Positions 62,591-64,000 of a DNA stretch of 64,000 bases are shown piece by piece. Made by a program: the position numbers and the translations under genes. Source of the stretch: Gymnogyps californianus (Eukaryota > Chordata > Aves > Accipitriformes > Cathartidae); assembly GCF_018139145.2 (NCBI RefSeq), contig NC_059478.1, forward strand, positions 12,321,001 to 12,385,000. The letters run 5' to 3'. The notes under the pieces were generated by a model that saw only the letters and a program-made list of their open reading frames with translations, was not told where the DNA came from and made no database searches. Every line of letters begins with the position of its first letter. Position 1 is the first letter of the stretch.

Positions 62591-63719
62591 GTAAGTATTA
62601 TTTTCTTCGTTTAGGAGTATGAATAAAGAGTAAAATTTTCTATGACCTGCCTGTGAAAGTGTTCTTACTGTGGTCTACTATTGCTATCCAGTCTTAGCTC
62701 TGATTAACACACACCATCAGATCAAAAGAATCTGAGTCCATGATTTCTGTTTCTAATTGTGTAAAGGCCTTTAACTTTTAGGTTATTTGCTAAATAGCAA
62801 TATGGATAATCATTATTATTTTAGCGTACTGTTATCCTTAGAATGAGAATTCTCCTTTCCACCAGATATACTGAGACACTATTTTTACAGTTGTTCCTCA
62901 TTCATTTTTTCATCATGTGATTGTTGGCACTGACACATTTTTCAGATACGTAAAAAATAAAAAGCATAAAAAAGCATTTCAAACAGAGTGTATGTTTTGA
63001 AGAACTGCAGAGTCTTGTCAAATATATTACCAGAAGGAAGGCATTTCCCAGAAATTGGATTGGCAGGACCTGTTTTGTGTGGTTTGCCTTACTCAGTAGC
63101 ATTTGATGTTACACCCTAATCTCGGTGTTTTCAGGTAGCCAGTTCTGGTTTTTGCAGAGGCATGGGATCTTGCCAAGTACCCCGTTCTCCAGTGGTGCAC
63201 AGCAACCCTTTTTGGTTTTTTAGCACTAAATGGCTTTCACTTTAGATAACATCAAATATGTTTTTTGTAAAGTACTCTACTCTGTGTTGCAGTGTGTCAC
63301 ACCGACAAAGCCTAATGCATGTAAGTGCTGTGTGGTATAAATCAAAGGACTTTTTTTTTTTTTTTCAGAGATAACATGAAGTAATAATGCAAAAAGAGAA
63401 GTATATTGGGGGGGGTGTCAGTCTTATGAGGCCTTAAATTATTTGTTTCAGTGAACATATTCTAATATTTCACTTCTTTTTTTAAAGATGCATCTGTATC
63501 TTCAAGTGACTTGTGACCTGAAGTGAAATGTAAAGTGATGTTATGGGAATGTGTTTTGTAGTTTCCAAGCTATAAAGACATTCTATACATTTGAATTTTC
63601 ACCTGCCATCTACTGCCCTTAATAGAATCATGAAGTGCTCTTTAATACCCAGCAGACTTGGAAATATGTCTAGGTGACTGACATGTACTAGAAATTGCTC
63701 TCATTATCTTCTGTTACAG

Positions 63720-63758
63720 GGTCATTATGGAGGGAGTTTTGACATCAGTATCCTTTGA
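63720..63758 (+). other. HENMT1: Candidate alternative terminal exon of HENMT1
   Basis: A good acceptor (ATTATCTTCTGTTACAG) is followed in the right phase by 12 codons, GHYGGSFDISIL, then TGA at 63756-63758 and an AATAAA at 63849-63854. Joined to the exon ending 62590 it would give a 254-residue protein keeping the catalytic core. The added residues do not resemble human HENMT1, so this is speculative. Confidence 0.3.
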
Positions 63759-63848
63759 GTTTAAACAAGAGTGTTATATCTCATGTGCTACTTATCAAAC
63801 CTGGACTATCAAACTAACTTTTATTTTATTATGTAACTAATTTATGGG

Positions 63849-63854
63849 AATAAA
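63849..63854 (+). terminator. AATAAA downstream of the candidate terminal exon
   Basis: AATAAA 90 bases after the TGA described for the candidate terminal exon. Isolated AATAAA hexamers are common by chance in AT-rich sequence. Confidence 0.3.
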
Positions 63855-64000
63855 TCAACATTTCAAGATGTAATCAGAAAGTAAGAAGAAGTAGTTATAG
63901 ACCGTGGAACTTCAGTGGTAGTGTGTTGGTATAAAGCACTTCCTAGTAAACTAGTGGGAATGAGATGGCCTGCCTACTTTCCGTAATTGCCTTGGAGTAT

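Larger units (their letters stand above)
62591..64000 (+). other. HENMT1: Right-hand end, probably HENMT1 intron
   Basis: No exon matching the human HENMT1 C-terminal half is visible. Only the candidate short terminal exon at 63.72 kb stands out. Confidence 0.6.

Overview
This is vertebrate nuclear DNA, most likely from a bird. Four multi-exon genes with GT-AG introns fill the window, CpG islands mark their 5' ends, and two CR1-type 3' ends (near 26.65 kb and 53.75 kb) point to a sauropsid. By remembered similarity the genes are STXBP3, FNDC7, PRPF38B and HENMT1, neighbours on human chromosome 1p13.3. The species cannot be fixed from the sequence.

Layout: 1-22,280 is STXBP3 (minus), complete except for the final coding exon, which lies left of the window. 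21.8-22.75 kb is a CpG island between STXBP3 and FNDC7, which start head to head. 23,428-35,740 is FNDC7 (plus), complete: signal peptide, nine tandem fibronectin type III modules each on one phase 1-1 exon, and a short tail. 35.7-42.4 kb is a tail-to-tail interval. 42,425-50,689 is PRPF38B (minus), complete, with a large Arg/Ser tail exon. 50.3-51.2 kb is its CpG island. 51.2-55.9 kb is gene-poor and holds a CR1 fragment and a 41-base A run. 55.96-56.74 kb is a third CpG island, probably the HENMT1 promoter. 57,736-62,590 holds five HENMT1 coding exons (plus) with the whole methyltransferase core; the C-terminal exons lie to the right, unless the short terminal exon at 63.72 kb is used.

The genes do unrelated jobs: SNARE-mediated membrane fusion (STXBP3), an extracellular FN3-array protein (FNDC7), pre-mRNA splicing (PRPF38B) and piRNA 3'-end 2'-O-methylation (HENMT1). 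They sit together by old synteny, not as a pathway. I found no CRISPR array, operon, intact transposon or new gene system. The points most worth a second look are a GC-AG intron in STXBP3, a CpG-dense exon inside AT-rich FNDC7, a candidate truncating terminal exon in HENMT1, a weak-donor short intron in PRPF38B whose retention removes the RS tail, and a spliced upstream ORF candidate in front of FNDC7. All exon joins were made by eye from reading frame, splice sites and remembered human orthologues; no alignment was run.
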